A stretch of 64,000 bases of DNA from Mimachlamys varia (GCA_947623455.1 OX392528.1:50610322-50674321), one strand, 5' to 3'. Shown: positions 1-12,450, counted from the first letter of the stretch. The notes: generated from the letters alone by a model not told the origin. Program-made: numbers and translations.

Positions 1-201
1 TTTCTTAAACAGATCTCTCATAGAGCAAAAATCATGAACAACTGACTCGTTGTCAGGGAAGATTATATGAAATTGGTACTACTCCATTTCAAGTCATGAT
101 CTTTCAGCCAGTGAATTGTGTCAATTTATGCTTGATATGACCAACACTGACAAACGTTAAAACATTATAATGATACAATAGAGAAGTTTTAAAAAATTTA
201 C

Positions 202-649
202 CTAATTTCTTTCCTCCACCGAACCCGGATCCCCCACTGATGAATCCTCCTTTTCCACCGTATCCTCCGCTGATAATTCCTCCCTTTCCACCGTATCCAC
301 CTCCGTATCCACCGTATCCACCGCCGTATCCACCTCCAATGACGTATCCACCGTTTCCGTAACCACCACCGTATCCGCCGTAACCCTTGGATACGATTAC
401 TCTCCTTCCGTATCCTCGTCCTCCGTAGCCTCCTTTGTATCCTCCGATTCCTCCGTATCCGCCGCCAATGTAAGAGGATCCACCGTATGATCCGTATCCA
501 TGGCCGATTCCGATCCCCTGTCCAATTCCAATCCCTTGTCCGATTCCTATTCCTCCATAGTAGTCGTCGTCACTGTACCATCCCTGGGCCATGGTGGCAG
601 CAAGACACACAGCAAGAACGACTAACCTCAACATGGCTCTGGTGGATAT
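202..649 (-). CDS. Glycine/tyrosine-rich secreted protein, shematrin-like (partial, main coding exon)
   Basis: The exon reads right to left. An acceptor (CTCTACAG on the minus strand) sits at 650-651 and the ATG at 634-632. The frame gives about 144 residues and ends at a GTAAAT donor at 201-196, phase 1, so the 3' exon or exons lie off the left edge. The protein opens with a hydrophobic signal peptide (MLRLVVLAVCLAATMAQ), then a short acidic/aromatic stretch (YSDDDYY), GIGIGQ repeats, and a long low-complexity part of GGYGG/GGYGGGYGG units with a few basic residues (GRRV, GKGG, GKK). Secretion plus GYGG repeats matches shematrin-type shell matrix proteins made by bivalve mantle. That is a family resemblance, not proof. 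A longer open frame starts at 709, but its N-terminal part runs through the acceptor and intron, so I chose the ATG that begins the signal peptide. Other glycine-rich secreted proteins (cuticle-like, antimicrobial) remain possible. Confidence 0.72.
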
Positions 650-969
650 CTGTAGAGAAACATGATAGATTGTTACAGAGAAAAAGAAACGTTGTAAGGC
701 TATTACCATGGATATGAAATAGATGTATAAGAACTAGCAACTGGTTAAAACAGGCCGTGGATTAGGTTAATCACGGAAGTAATGCATAACAAGGAAATTC
801 ATTTTCAATAGATCAGGGAAATAACGGAAATAAAAACAAAGCAAGGACATTCATTCATTCGAGAGAAGTAGCCATGGGTTTAACATGAATCTACGATGTT
901 TCAAACAATCGTTTTAACTCGGACTATGTGGAGTGAGTTTATAGTATATTCAATTAATGCACGTAAGCG

Positions 970-1522
970 AACACTGTGCAATGCTTGCAAGCACTGTACA
1001 AAGATTTACAAGTATGTTTGCAAACACTATACAAAGATATACTAGAATGTTTGCAAATACTGTACAAAGATGTATACTAGTATGTTTGCAAACACTGTAC
1101 AAAGATATACTAGTATGTTTGCAAACACTGTACAAAGATATACTAGTATGTTTGCAAACACTGTACAAAGATATATACTAGTATGTTTGCAAATACTGTA
1201 CAAAGATATACTAGTATGTTTGCAAACACTGTACAAAGATATATACTAGTATGTTTGCAAACACTGTACAAAGATATATACTAGTATGTTTGCAAACACT
1301 GTACAAAGATATACTAGTATGTTTGCAAATACTGTACAAATATATACTAGTATGTTTGCAAATACTGTACAAAGATATACTAGAATGTTTGCAAATACTG
1401 TACAAAGATATACTAGTATGTTTGCAAATACTGTACAAAGATATACTAGAATGTTTGCAAATACTGTACAAAGATATACTAGAATGTTTGCAAATACTGT
1501 ACAAAGATATACTAGTATGTTT
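970..1522. repeat. 33-bp minisatellite, about 16 copies, in intron 1 of the glycine-rich gene
   Basis: Tandem units of about 33 bp (some 35 bp with an extra TA), core TGTTTGCAAACACTGTACAA, separated by AGATATACTAGTA. Variants alternate CAAACACTG with CAAATACTG, and ACTAGTATG with ACTAGAATG. Left-edge units are degraded. Because 33 is a multiple of three, frames stay open on both strands and give spurious repetitive ORFs. The array lies between the leader exon (1607) and the coding exon (649). Confidence 0.93.
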
Positions 1523-1606
1523 CAATACAGGGTTTATAACAAGAACTATGATAGTGACCATTTTGTGATTTTTGTACTAAAAGAGAATAAACGATGTACC
1601 ACTTAC

Positions 1607-1657
1607 CTTGGTAGACTGGAGAATGTCGGTCAGATCTTGATTCGTAGAAGAAAGCGA
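1607..1657 (-). other. Putative 5' untranslated first exon of the glycine-rich gene
   Basis: On the minus strand a strong donor, CCAAG|GTAAGT, lies at 1607/1606, and a TATA box lies about 30 bp further upstream. The segment between would be a leader exon of about 50 bp with no long frame. Splicing it to the acceptor at 650-651 places 15 leader bases before the ATG at 634. Inferred from signals only. Confidence 0.55.
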
Positions 1658-1681
1658 ATGACAATTGTTGAGAACATCGCC

Positions 1682-1691
1682 TCTTATATAC
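1682..1691 (-). promoter_or_regulatory. TATA box of the glycine-rich gene
   Basis: The minus strand reads TATATAAGAG here, about 30 bp upstream of the expected transcription start near 1655. A leader exon with a consensus GTAAGT donor follows. A nearly identical TATATAAGAG arrangement precedes the candidate leader exon at 54785. Confidence 0.55.
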
Positions 1692-1699
1692 AGATCCTG

Positions 1700-3050
1700 A
1701 ATTTATGAGGCGAGCCGTATTTCAATAAAACTTCCATATATTCGCAATAACATACATACATCGCTTCCGTTATGTAATGACCCCCGGGGGGACAGCACCT
1801 GTTGTCCTTGAGTGCGCTCATATGACAAGATGGACATCGACGGGCTGAAACACGGTTCCACGGGAAAAAGACAGGCGAACGGACGCTTCAGGTCATTAGA
1901 TTAACTAATAGTAATATACATGTAATTATTATTTGTCACTTATGACAGAATAAACGTTTGCTACTCGTTCTGCGTCATTGCAGCTCGGTCTTCGTTGCAT
2001 AAGATATGAAATAATAAACTTCATGAAAGGTCAATGTACATATCATTCCAATACATGTATGACGTACATATATGTAAATAAGGAAAAACCCGCTAATCCT
2101 CATAGTTTGTATTAAGCTTAGTTTGGGGGGTATTACGTATACATATTCCCTTATTAATACAGATTCAATATAAGTTACATTCCCGAGAAAATACTACGTT
2201 TGTTACAAATAAATATATAGGAATATCTTTACTTATTATACAGTATTTTCAATAATCATATGTTTCTATAAAATAACATCGTTATAGTTGCTAGATCTCT
2301 AGCTAATCTTTGACAAACTTAATATACAAGTTTCAATTATTGTCGGAGGTATTTTTTATATTAAGAATACGTTATCTTAGTTATTTTTTCTTGAAACCAG
2401 ATGACCCGAATTACATTAATGAAGTCATCAAAAAGAAATCTCAAATACATGTAATAAATTACAGCAAAACGATTTTGCCCAATTATCGTTTTAATCAGTT
2501 GTTAATTAAATGAAGGCTTTATAAGACTTGTTCCTCGCTATATTATGTGTTTCTAGAATAGATAGGTGATTTGTGATGTTCAATGTTTGGACAAAATCGT
2601 CTACGCAGAGAAAAAAAAATATTTTAATCGCAAACAGTCATGTTTGGTTTTGATAAGCCGACTTTCAACACATTGTAAACTCGGGGAAGTAAATGAATAC
2701 ATTTTTTTTGTATTTAATGTGTTTACGAGTTTCATGTGTTATCATTTATAGAAAAAAAACAAATATATATATTACAATTTAACTTGGAAAATGCGTGCTC
2801 CCCAACAAAGCATATGTCCTTAACACCAGCCAGGATAATGCATGTTGTTATTGACGGGATTTTAACGTTTGGTTAAAATGGGTTGAATTTTACTTACCTG
2901 AATGCTGTCAAACAGTAATATTTACATCACGTGACAGTAACTTGATCACGATGATCTTTTATTTTGTCCCATTGTTTTTTTGTAATATTGTTCTTGGAAA
3001 TAGCCGAAACAGGTATTTTACAGAAATATTCGTCTTACGAAGAAATATGC
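1700..3050. other. AT-rich intergenic DNA, no gene seen
   Basis: AT-rich sequence upstream of the glycine-rich promoter. Open frames here are under 85 codons with no recognisable motif or splice plan. I see no repeat beyond short A/T runs. Confidence 0.5.
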
Positions 3051-3054
3051 ACAG

Positions 3055-3225
3055 TGGAGATGTGCTCTTATATAGTTTAAACGCATCTATTACACAGATA
3101 CACGCTTACTCTCCCGGAACACCTGGTCTTATTCTCTTTGACTTTTACAAGGGTCTCCATGTAAATCTTTCCTTTTTTCTTATTTAGCCCCTGATTTAAT
3201 CGATTTTGAGTTCGTGGTACTTGAG
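3055..3225 (+). mobile_element. Penelope-like element 3'-tail fragment (copy 1)
   Basis: The segment around ACTCTCCCGGAACACCTGG and CAAGGGTCTCCATGTAAATC through CCCCTGATTTAATCGATTTT is the reverse complement of sequence found next to the RT remnant at 5.1-6.0 kb, and it recurs at 12.5, 13.8, 42.7, 50.5 and 59.2 kb. Strand is given in the sense of the RT. Confidence 0.6.
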
Positions 3226-3239
3226 TACTGTGTGTTATA

Positions 3240-5030
3240 AAGGCACAAGATAATTTCACAGAGAATACCACAGAACACGACAGGTACATATTTAGATAGA
3301 GACAAAAAATTAAGAAGTTTTTAGAGCACGAGGTATTTGATTTAATACCAATGTAGCATTTGCCATGCCATAACATGTGCTCGTTAATATGACAAGGATT
3401 TCCGATACATCAAAGTGCTCTTCGTGAATAAATAGGGATACAATTCTTATATTGTTTATGGTGGAATTTTTGTTTGCAAGCGGAAAATGTTGATTATTTT
3501 ATTTTAGATAATTGTTGTTTCAATTATATTAGAATTATGGAAGGATACAGCAGAAAACTTGGTCATGCATGTTGGCATTTAAAATCAAGTACAAAACTGA
3601 ACAAATCGGATAATAAAGGAAGGAAACGTCTACCATCCTAAAATTATACTGAAAGAAATCGGCAAAACCATCTCAAGTTTTATACAGTACATAATACTAA
3701 AGGAAATGTAGATATATATGATGTTGAATAATCCAGTGCCTTTGTTCAAAATTCTTATTTCATTTCTGAAAATTGTCTTTCTGGTGAAAGTTAATGTTCA
3801 TTTTATTGTGTTAGTGACATGTGCTAAATGTACGTTATATGATTGACATGTTATATGTCCCTGTTTTTAGGAAAATATTAGCATTAAGGTTACTCGACAC
3901 ATTGTCATCAGCTTCCATTTGCGTACCATACTTCCGGAAAAGTTCAGCGGGCTTAATCATCTCGATCGAAATGTGCATGTACACCATGTCGTCATTTCCG
4001 TGCGGCGTATTTATAGCTACTCTCGTATACAATAGTGCATGTGGGTGACGATAGTAAGTCAACATCCGATATCGAGACTAAACTGGGAAAATGTGTAATC
4101 ACAATTACTTCAGAAATAAAGGTTCCGACTGACTGCAGATTGGTGTTTGTTGTGTAAATGTGCTCACCTCGCGGGGTGACAGTGCTCACCTCCCAAGCGA
4201 ACATCATACACCAGTTCACAAGCTCGCGGTTATTATGATTTTCACTTTGAAGCGATTGGCCTATCTTTGTGTTCTGTATTATGTTTTGAAATGCAGTTCG
4301 CTCTGTAGAATAGTGTGAAAAAGTGTGAATAATGTAAAATACCAAGGTCCTGATTAAAATGCGTGCGTGGGGCATATGCGAACGGCAAATAAAGCGATGG
4401 ATTCTGAATGCAACATACGTTAGCAGAAATTATGACCAAAGTGAACATTTTTGAGAATGATTTGATTCCATACAAGAAAAATAATTCGATTATTATAATA
4501 ACATAAATCAATTCATCATTTTTGTTATATTTTGGAAAAAGAAATAACTGACATTCCGTTAATACAGTTTTTGTACAGCGCAATAGCGTAAATATCTATA
4601 TACATGTATATGTATTTTTATATAAGAACATAATTGAAATTACAGATTAAGGTATAGCGTAAAAAAGTAAAGAAGGACTAGGAACACCAACCAATATTTT
4701 AGCTTATGTATTCGAGGAGTTTACTAATTGGGTCGGTGTAAGTATATATCTTATCTACACACATAGCATTCTGCTTTACTAATGTTCAGTCACACCCCGC
4801 GGCCCTTTTGTCGTTCTCCTTTGTCACTCCATGTCTCTTGTAATCCCTGTCGTGTTTACTTAACCGGCTAGATAAGGTTACCCAGGCACACGTTCTTCAC
4901 CGCAGGGCAATTTATAAAAAAAAATATGAATTAATAATTTATACTTTAAATTACTTATCGGTAAGTTTGAGTCGAAAAACTATAATTGGTGTTAGCAGGG
5001 AGAGGGACTTGGAGGTAAAAGTGGAGGGAA
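3240..5030. other. Intergenic DNA, no gene seen
   Basis: Short overlapping frames on both strands (for example 3992-4583 minus) have no family signature, no signal peptide or splice context, and biased AT-rich composition. Around 5035-5072 there is a purine-rich GA/GGGA microsatellite-like run. Confidence 0.5.
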
Positions 5031-5079
5031 AGTCAAAAGAGAGAGAGGGGGGAGAGAGAGGGGGGAGGGGGGAGTACCA

Positions 5080-6250
5080 AAACGTCAACAAAAGCATAAC
5101 CCAAACTCAAAATTGATTAAACTAGGGGCAAAATACGAAAAAAGGAAAGATCCAAATGGAGACCCTTATAAAAGTACAAGAGAATAAGTCAGTTTGACCT
5201 GGTTTTCCGGAAGAGTAAGCGTCGTCTGCATCGACGACACCAGACATGTAAATATTGGTCACATCTACGTACCAAGTAAATATCAAGTTCTCGTAATGGG
5301 AACCGAGTCATCATTGTTAATCACACTACTGATCATACTCAAAAATGCCATTCATCATGTCACATAAAAATACAGAATATTTCTTCAAACAAAGATGGCG
5401 ACCATAAAACTTGTCCATAGCTCTGATCAACCTGCCTCTCTCGAATCTTTATGTTGATACTTTGTTTGTCAGCAGTCGACATCGATCACGAAAACAATGA
5501 TATTTAGAGCAAGCCCTAAAATAATGAATCGTCTGCGACATGTAAACATCCTTGGTTGGAGAAGCAGGGATGTTATTATCAAGAAATAAAAAGTTCACGA
5601 TTGGGAAATTAAAAACGTCACGTTTATCGTATACACTTATGTAGCTTAGTAGCAAGCTGTCTGTGTTGGCCATAATTTAAATAGAGATCGAGGAAAGCAG
5701 CTGATGAAAAAGAATGTGTTGTGTCCTTTATTCAAGTTCCGAAGGTCAGCAAACGTCCTGTTCATAGACAACACATCTTTGTAATATCTTAAAGTGAAAT
5801 TAAAAGATTTGGCAAGGTTTTTGTTACCATTTCTGATTAGCTCTTCCACAAATTAAGCCTCGGAGGAAAACAAAAACAAGTCAGCTATGAGTGGGGCACA
5901 GTTTGTTCCCATGGGAATGCCAACTGTCTGCTGAAAAATCTTTCCTCCAAACGCAACATATATATAGGATATCCTGGTCATAGGATATGGTTGTTAGAAG
6001 GTACATGTTAAACCGTTAAGAGTTAGAAATAAATAATTGAACAGATCTACAAAATTTGAATGTTTACATCTGATTGTAAATTAGCATAAACATATAGAAG
6101 GTGTTCCATGGTGATTTCATTGTTCCAGTTGAGAGATTTGAGCATCATATTACGGTGTTGATCAAAGATAGATAGTAAGAAAGAAATGAGTCTTCTGAGT
6201 AATATTGGCGGTTGCAAGAAGTTAGCTTTATAGAGGTCTTAATTTAAAGA
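5080..6250 (-). pseudogene. Penelope-like element, degraded reverse transcriptase and 3' tail (copy 2)
   Basis: Read on the minus strand, pieces of one RT family appear in order with frame breaks. Near 5900 is a run matching the 'IPMGTNCAP' type motif. Next comes a FRYIDDVL-like block read as LRYYKDVLSMN (about 5775), where the catalytic DD has become KD. Then LYDKRDDFNFPIVNF-like residues (read VYDKRDVFNFPIVNF, about 5630-5585) and a YxRACSxY..F..RCRLLTNK stretch to about 5455. The 3' tail runs down to about 5080. Stops and frameshifts make it inactive. The RT type is widespread in invertebrates and I assign it to Penelope-like elements by recognition. A different non-LTR class is possible. 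Confidence 0.6.
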
Positions 6251-6330
6251 GCTGCTACGATTCCGCACTTAACAATTTAATATATATTTATTTCTAGTGC
6301 CATATTCTAAAGATCATTTAATATGAGAAA

Positions 6331-9300
6331 CAAGAGGCCCATGGGCCTAAACGGTCATCTGACAATTGCAAACACTTATAGCAGGGACACACCCCTTAGT
6401 TCAAGTGTTCAAACCAGCATCATTGTCATAAACTCCAGGGATGTATATTTTGGATATATATGTATAATATTGGAAGTTTTTTTTCTTATGATGAAATAGT
6501 TTCAAAATGAAATATGCAAGGTTTAGTTTTATAGCAATTTTTATGTGATAATTCGTTTGATACATATAGTCACAATATTTTCATTTAATGTATTAGAAAA
6601 CAAACCTTATTATATACATGTGCATACAGTATTATGCATGGTTTTCATTTATGTACAGTATACATGAAAAATATTTTTAAAAATATTTGGTAGGCTATGC
6701 CAATATTTAATTTATTGTTATTTGGAAAAATCATATTTCAATAATGGAATGACAGGTCGTTTTATTTCCATTGAATTTGGAGTATTACACATATTCTCAG
6801 AAAAAGGATTGTTTGAAATAGTACTGAATACTGAAATACTTTTGGTACTGTATAAAATTATATGAACGCATGCTTTTGTTTTTTATTAATGATATTACAA
6901 TTTAACAGAGGTGTACCACCTTATCATTGTATAGAAAAATCAAAATGCACATTACTGATAATGACCTTACAAGTGCTCCATGCAAACTGGCCAAACTACA
7001 TGTACAGTACCCCTTTTATCTCCCATCTGGCCCATATAGTGTTGGTCAGTCTCTTTATTTAAGATGATTGCTTTCCCAAAATGGGATTGATGTGTTATAT
7101 CAAATTCTGCTAAATTCTCCACATACAGGAATTAGGATTTAAACATTAATACTTTTCCACTTTCACAGTGCCCTGAAGACCAGTCTCCTATATGTAAAAA
7201 AAATTCTTCTTCAATTACATTTGAAGTAAAGCTGAGAAAGGATTTGGGGCCCCGCCCCTCTGGCCTCTGGGACCAGATCAGTCGCATTTATATAAAATCT
7301 TATCACCTTCCCCCAATGATGCTTCACATTAAATTTGGTGCTGATCGATTCAAGCATTAAGGAGGAGGAGGATTTTAAAGCAAAAACTCAGCAAAGTTCC
7401 CCTTTTCGGGCCCCTCCCCTTTGGTCCCATTTATATAAAATCTGATCGCCATCCCCAAATGATGTTTCACACTAAATTTGGATGCAATCCATTCAAGTAA
7501 TAAGGAGGAGTAGGAATTTAAAGCAAAAATTCAGCAAAGTTCCCCTTTTGGGCCCCGCCCCTCTGGCCCCAGGGGTCGGATCAGCCTCATTTATAAAAAA
7601 TCTGATCGCCCTCCCCGAATGATTCTTGTCACCAAATTTGGATGCAATCCATTCAAGCATTAAGAAGGAGTATAGGATTTTAAAGCAAAAATTCAGCAAA
7701 GTTCCCTTTTTGGGGCCCCGCCCCTCTGGCCCCAAGGGGTGGATCAGCCTCATTTAAATAAAATCTGATTGCCCTCCCCAAATGATGCTTCACACCAAAT
7801 TTGGATGCAATCCATTCAAGCATTAAGGAGGAGTAGGATTTTAAAGTAAAAATTCAGCAAAGTCCCCTTTTTGAGGCCCCGCCCCTATGGCCCCAGGGGT
7901 CGGATCAGCCTCATTTATATAAAATCTGATTGCCCTCCCCAAATAATGTTTCACACCAAATTTGGATGCAATCCATTCAAGTATTAAGGAGGAGTAGGAA
8001 TTCAAAGCAAAAATTCAGCAAAGTTCCCCTTTTCGGGCCCCGCCCCTCTGGCCCCAAGGGTTGGATCAGCCTCATTTATATAAAATCTGATCGCCCTCCC
8101 CAAATGATGCTTCACATCAAATTTGGATGCAATCCATTCAAGTATTAAGGAGGAGTAGGATTTTAAAGCAAAAATTCAGCAAAGTCCCCTTTTTGAGGCC
8201 CCGCCCCTATGGCCCCAAGAGTTGGATCAGCCTCATTTATATAAAATCTGATCGCCCTCCCCAAATGATGCTTCACATCAAATTTGGATGCAATCCATTC
8301 AAGCATTAAGGAGGAGTAGGATTTTAAGTAAAAATTCAGCAAAGTCCCCTTTTTAAGGCCCCGCCCCTATGGCCCCAGGGGTCGGATCAGCCTCATTTAT
8401 ATAAAATCTGATTGCCCTCCCCAAATGATGTTTCACACCAAATTTGGATGCAATCCATTCAAGTATTAAGGAGGAGTAGGAATTTAAAGCAAAAACTCAG
8501 CAAAGTTCCCCTTTTCGGGCCCCGCCCCTCTGGCCCCAAGGGTTGGATCAGCCTCATTTATATAAAATCTGATCGCCCTCCCCAAATGATGCTTCACATC
8601 AAATTTGGATGCAATCCATTCAAGCATTAAGGAGGAGTAGGATTTTAAAGCAAAAATTCAGCAAAGTCCCCTTTTGGAGGCCCCGCCCCTATGGCCCCAA
8701 GAGTTGGATCAGCCTCATTTATATAAAATCTGATCGCCCTCCCCAAATGATGCTTCACATCAAATTTGGATGCAATCCATTCAAGCATTAAGGAGGAGTA
8801 GGATTTTTAAGTAAAAATTCAGCAAAGTCCCCTTTTTAAGGCCCCGCCCCTATGGCCCCAGGGGTCGGATCAGCCTCATTTATATAAAATCTGATTGCCC
8901 TCCCCAAATGATGTTTCACACCAAATTTGGATGCAATCCATTCAAGTATTAAGGAGGAGTAGGAATTTAAAGCAAAAACTCAGCAAAGTTCCCCTTTTCG
9001 GGCCCCGCCCCTCTGGCCCCAAGAGTTGGATCAGCCTCATTTATATAAAATCTGATCGCCCTCCCCAAATGATGCTTCACATCAAATTTGGATGCAATCC
9101 ATTCAAGCATTAAGGAGGAGTAGGATTTTAAGTAAAAATTCAGCAAAGTCCCCTTTTTAAGGCCCTGCCCCTATGGCCCCAGGGGTCGGATCAGCCTCAT
9201 TTATATAAAATCTGATTGCCCTCCCCAAATGATGTTTCACACCAAATTTGGATGCAATCCATTCAAGTATTAAGGAGGAGTAGGAATTTAAAGCAAAAAC

Positions 9301-10687
9301 TCAGCAAAGTTCCCCTTTTCGGGCCCCGCCCCTCTGGCCCCAAGGGTTGGATCAGCCTCATTTATATAAAATCTGATCGCCCTCCCCAAATGATGCTTCA
9401 CATCAAATTTGGATGCAATCCATTCAAGCATTAAGGAGGAGTAGGATTTTAAAGCAAAAATTCAGCAAAGTCCCCTTTTGGAGGCCCCGCCCCTATGGCC
9501 CCAAGAGTTGGATCAGCCTCATTTATATAAAATCTGATCGCCCTCCCCAAATGATGCTTCACATCAAATTTGGATGCAATCCATTCAAGCATTAAGGAGG
9601 AGTAGGATTTTTAAGTAAAAATTCAGCAAAGTCCCCTTTTTAAGGCCCCGCCCCTATGGCCCCAGGGGTCGGATCAGCCTCATTTATATAAAATCTGATT
9701 GCCCTCCCCAAATGATGTTTCACACCAAATTTGGATGCAATCCATTCAAGTATTAAGGAGGAGTAGGAATTTAAAGCAAAAACTCAGCAAAGTTCCCCTT
9801 TTCGGGCCCCGCCCCTCTGGCCCCAAGGGTTGGATCAGCCTCATTTATATAAAATCTGATCGCCCTCCCCAAATGATGCTTCACATCAAATTTGGATGCA
9901 ATCCATTTAAGCATTAAGGAGGAGTAGGATTTTAAAGCAAAAATTCAGCAAAGTCCCCTTTTGGAGGCCCCGCCCCTATGGCCCCAGGGGTCGGATCAGC
10001 CTCATTTATATAAAATCTGATTGCCCTCCCCAAATGATGCTTCACATCAAATTTGGATGCAATCCATTCAAGCATTAAGGAGGAGTAGGATTTTTAAGTA
10101 AAAATTCAGCAAAGTCCCCTTTTGGAGGCCCCGCCCCTATGGCCCCAGGGGTCGGATCAGCCTCATTTATATAAAATCTGATTGCCCTCCCCAAATGATG
10201 TTTCACACCAAATTTGGATGCAATCCATTCAAGTATTAAGGAGGAGTAGGAATTTAAAGCAAAAATTCAGCAAAGTTCCCCTTTTGGGGCCCTACCCCTC
10301 TGGCCCCAGGAGTCGGATCAGCCTCATATATATAAAATCTGATCGCCCTCCCCAAATGATGCTTCACACCAAATTTGGATGTAATCCACTCAAGTATTAA
10401 GGAGGAGTAGGAATTTAAAGCAAAAATTCAGCAAAGTTCCCCTTTTCGGGCCCCGCCCCTCTGGCCCCAGGGGTTCGATCAGCCTCATTTATATACAATC
10501 TGATCGCCCTCCCCCAATGATGCTTCACACCAAATTTGGTGATGATCCATTAAGAAATGAATGAGGAGTAGCATTTTGAAATGAAAAGTTTACTGACGGC
10601 GCACGGCGCACGGCGGACGGCGGACGACGACGGACGAAGCACGATGACTATAGGTCATCCTGACCCTTCGGGTCAGATGACCTAAAT
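6331..10687. mobile_element. Pearl/Helitron-like non-autonomous element with expanded 160-bp core array
   Basis: The left end, AACAAGAGGCCCATGGGCC, holds a short palindrome followed by GGTCATCTGAC (6353-6363). The right end carries GGCGCACGGCGGACGG-type sequence, an inner hairpin and GTCAGATGACC (10672-10682), the inverse of the left motif, then CTAAA. Between them lie about 830 bp of AT-rich left arm and about 20 tandem core repeats. This plan (left arm, core repeats, GACGG-rich right arm, short inverted termini) is that described for bivalve pearl elements, later tied to Helitron-like DNA. There is no transposase or Rep/helicase, so it is non-autonomous. No clear target duplication is visible. 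Confidence 0.7.
7225..10562. repeat. About 160-bp satellite (BIV160-like) with trimer higher-order structure, about 20-21 units
   Basis: Units of about 160-161 bp contain GGAGGAGTAGGATTTTAAAG, a GC-box-like GGCCCCGCCCCT, then GGATCAGCCTCATTTATATA and CAAATTTGGATGCAATCCA. Boundaries marked by GGAGGAGTAGG fall near 7503, 7826, 7987, 8148, 8309, 8469, 8629, 8791, 8951, 9112, 9272, 9432, 9594, 9755, 9915, 10238 and 10398. Three unit types alternate, so long repeats of 482-483 bp start at 7930, 8412, (8895), 9216, 9699 and 10182, with one dimer-sized step of 321 bp. Edge units are divergent. The 60-72-codon frames inside are by-products of the array. Confidence 0.9.
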
Positions 10688-10689
10688 AT

Positions 10690-12450
10690 AGTGTTTTGAA
10701 GTTGAAGAAGAATTTTGAATTGTTTGATAGAATCGGATGAGTTTGTTTCTCTCAATAGGTTATTCCAGGAGTCCAGGTACTTGGTACATGTATAAAGGAT
10801 GACTTTGTGGGAAGAAAGTATTTAAGATATGAAGGAGCATTATTACAATAAACGTAATTGGCGTTTACTCATAGGTTTCGTATTAAAACTTTATTATACC
10901 TAAATACTAATGTGGCCAAGATAAAGTTCAACGTGAATCGATTCAAGCCATTTGAGTAACGTACATACAATGTAAACTACGTATGCCTACATCATTTATA
11001 GAATAAGATCCAGTACCCCATTTTTCTTTGCTTGTTTGTTTGTTGTCCCCGCCATGAAATGGCCGGGCCATGTACTGTTGTCCTAGGCCGTCATTCCGTT
11101 CCGCTTGTTCACTCTTTGGCAGATAAAATATCGAATAAGTGATGTTAAATTAATCTGTATGAAGTTGTATGATAATAAGATGCAGAAAATGTTCTTATCT
11201 GGGAACAATTCTACGATTTACTTTGGATAGTAAAATGGTATGACTGACATTGGAGAGCCTTGCTAGCCATTTTAGTAAAATGGTAGGACTGACATTGAAG
11301 AGCCTTGTCTAACACCAGTGGAAATTGATAAATATTTTTACGAAAATATGTACTTCACTTTGGTTGTCATCATGGACATTCGTGTCATACTAACAGATGT
11401 AAATGACTTATATTTCGAAGACCCTATATAAACAATAACACGGACAAAGCCTGTTCTGTTTGAGTCGTAAACATGTCTACATCTTCACACTTATCTCATA
11501 AGTAAAGTACACATCGCCAACGACCCATGTACACATGTAGAGTGAAATCTACCAACAGCATCGCTGACACTTTTCATCTAACATCAAAGAAACATATAAA
11601 ATGGCTGCAGTAACGAGCGTGTCAAATAGGGTTAATTAACCACGGCAGGTGAATCGTACGGAAGTGTATAACGTACCACCTGCAGTGGTCAGCCCTGGTG
11701 TTAGGTCATCACACAAGTGTCCAGTTCATCATACTTACAGACAGACCGGACATTGCTAAACCACGAAGGAAATATAACTTCGTGTGTCGGTGTAATTAGG
11801 GCCCTTCGTGTCAGACCGACAGTTGTAATATACAATATCTGATTCACACTACACCTTTGGCGATCGTAGGGTTCAGATTGATACTTAGAAAATATAAGAT
11901 AAATATGTTATCAACTGTAAGATGTACATATTTCAGCGGTTATAGTATAGCCTTCATATGCATAGAAAGTGTGTTCTGCTCAATTGTTGTAGCACTAAAT
12001 TAATTATAGTTTGTGTCTATTGCTTTTACTTAAAGTATTGTGAAAGCGCGAAATCTGTTTAAATTCAAATATGTGTTAATTTTTTTGAGTGGCCAAAATA
12101 ACTGCACTTTCAGTACTTCAGACACGTAGCTACTTTGTAAGCAAATAAGCAGTTTCATGTTCCTAAAAAATCCCTCATATGCACATGTTTAGGATCGGAG
12201 GGTACTTATCATGGTCAATCTCTTGTGATCGTGCATCATCCACTGATAAGTTTTCGTTTCATTAAAATACTGCAGTTGTTTCTGACGTCATAAAGGCTTT
12301 ACACAAGTTGTTTTATTTACTATATATTATTATGCTAGTATTGGAATTGACCTACGTCTAAAGGCAGATGACAAAAATGTACATGCGCATCGTATGGATA
12401 TGGATTGTTCCTTTGATAAATACTAAATATCTTCTTGTTCTTGAAATAAA
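10690..12450. other. Intergenic DNA with a short local duplication
   Basis: No gene seen. At 11230-11330 a block of about 50 bp, AAAATGGTAGGACTGACATT followed by GAGAGCCTTG, occurs twice in tandem and continues into CTAACACCAGTGGAAATT. The same phrase, diverged, occurs at 62866-62905 in intron 3 of gene C, so it is a dispersed repeat. Confidence 0.5.

Noticed and set aside
950..1708. Overlapping repetitive ORFs of 72-140 codons on both strands
   Set aside because: They are translations of the 33-bp minisatellite, whose length is a multiple of three. Several frames stay open at once and there is no signal peptide or splice context.
7930..10400. Series of near-identical 60-72-codon ORFs (MPSPNDVSHQIW...)
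   Set aside because: They follow the period of the 160-bp satellite and end at the same point in each unit, so they are not a gene family.
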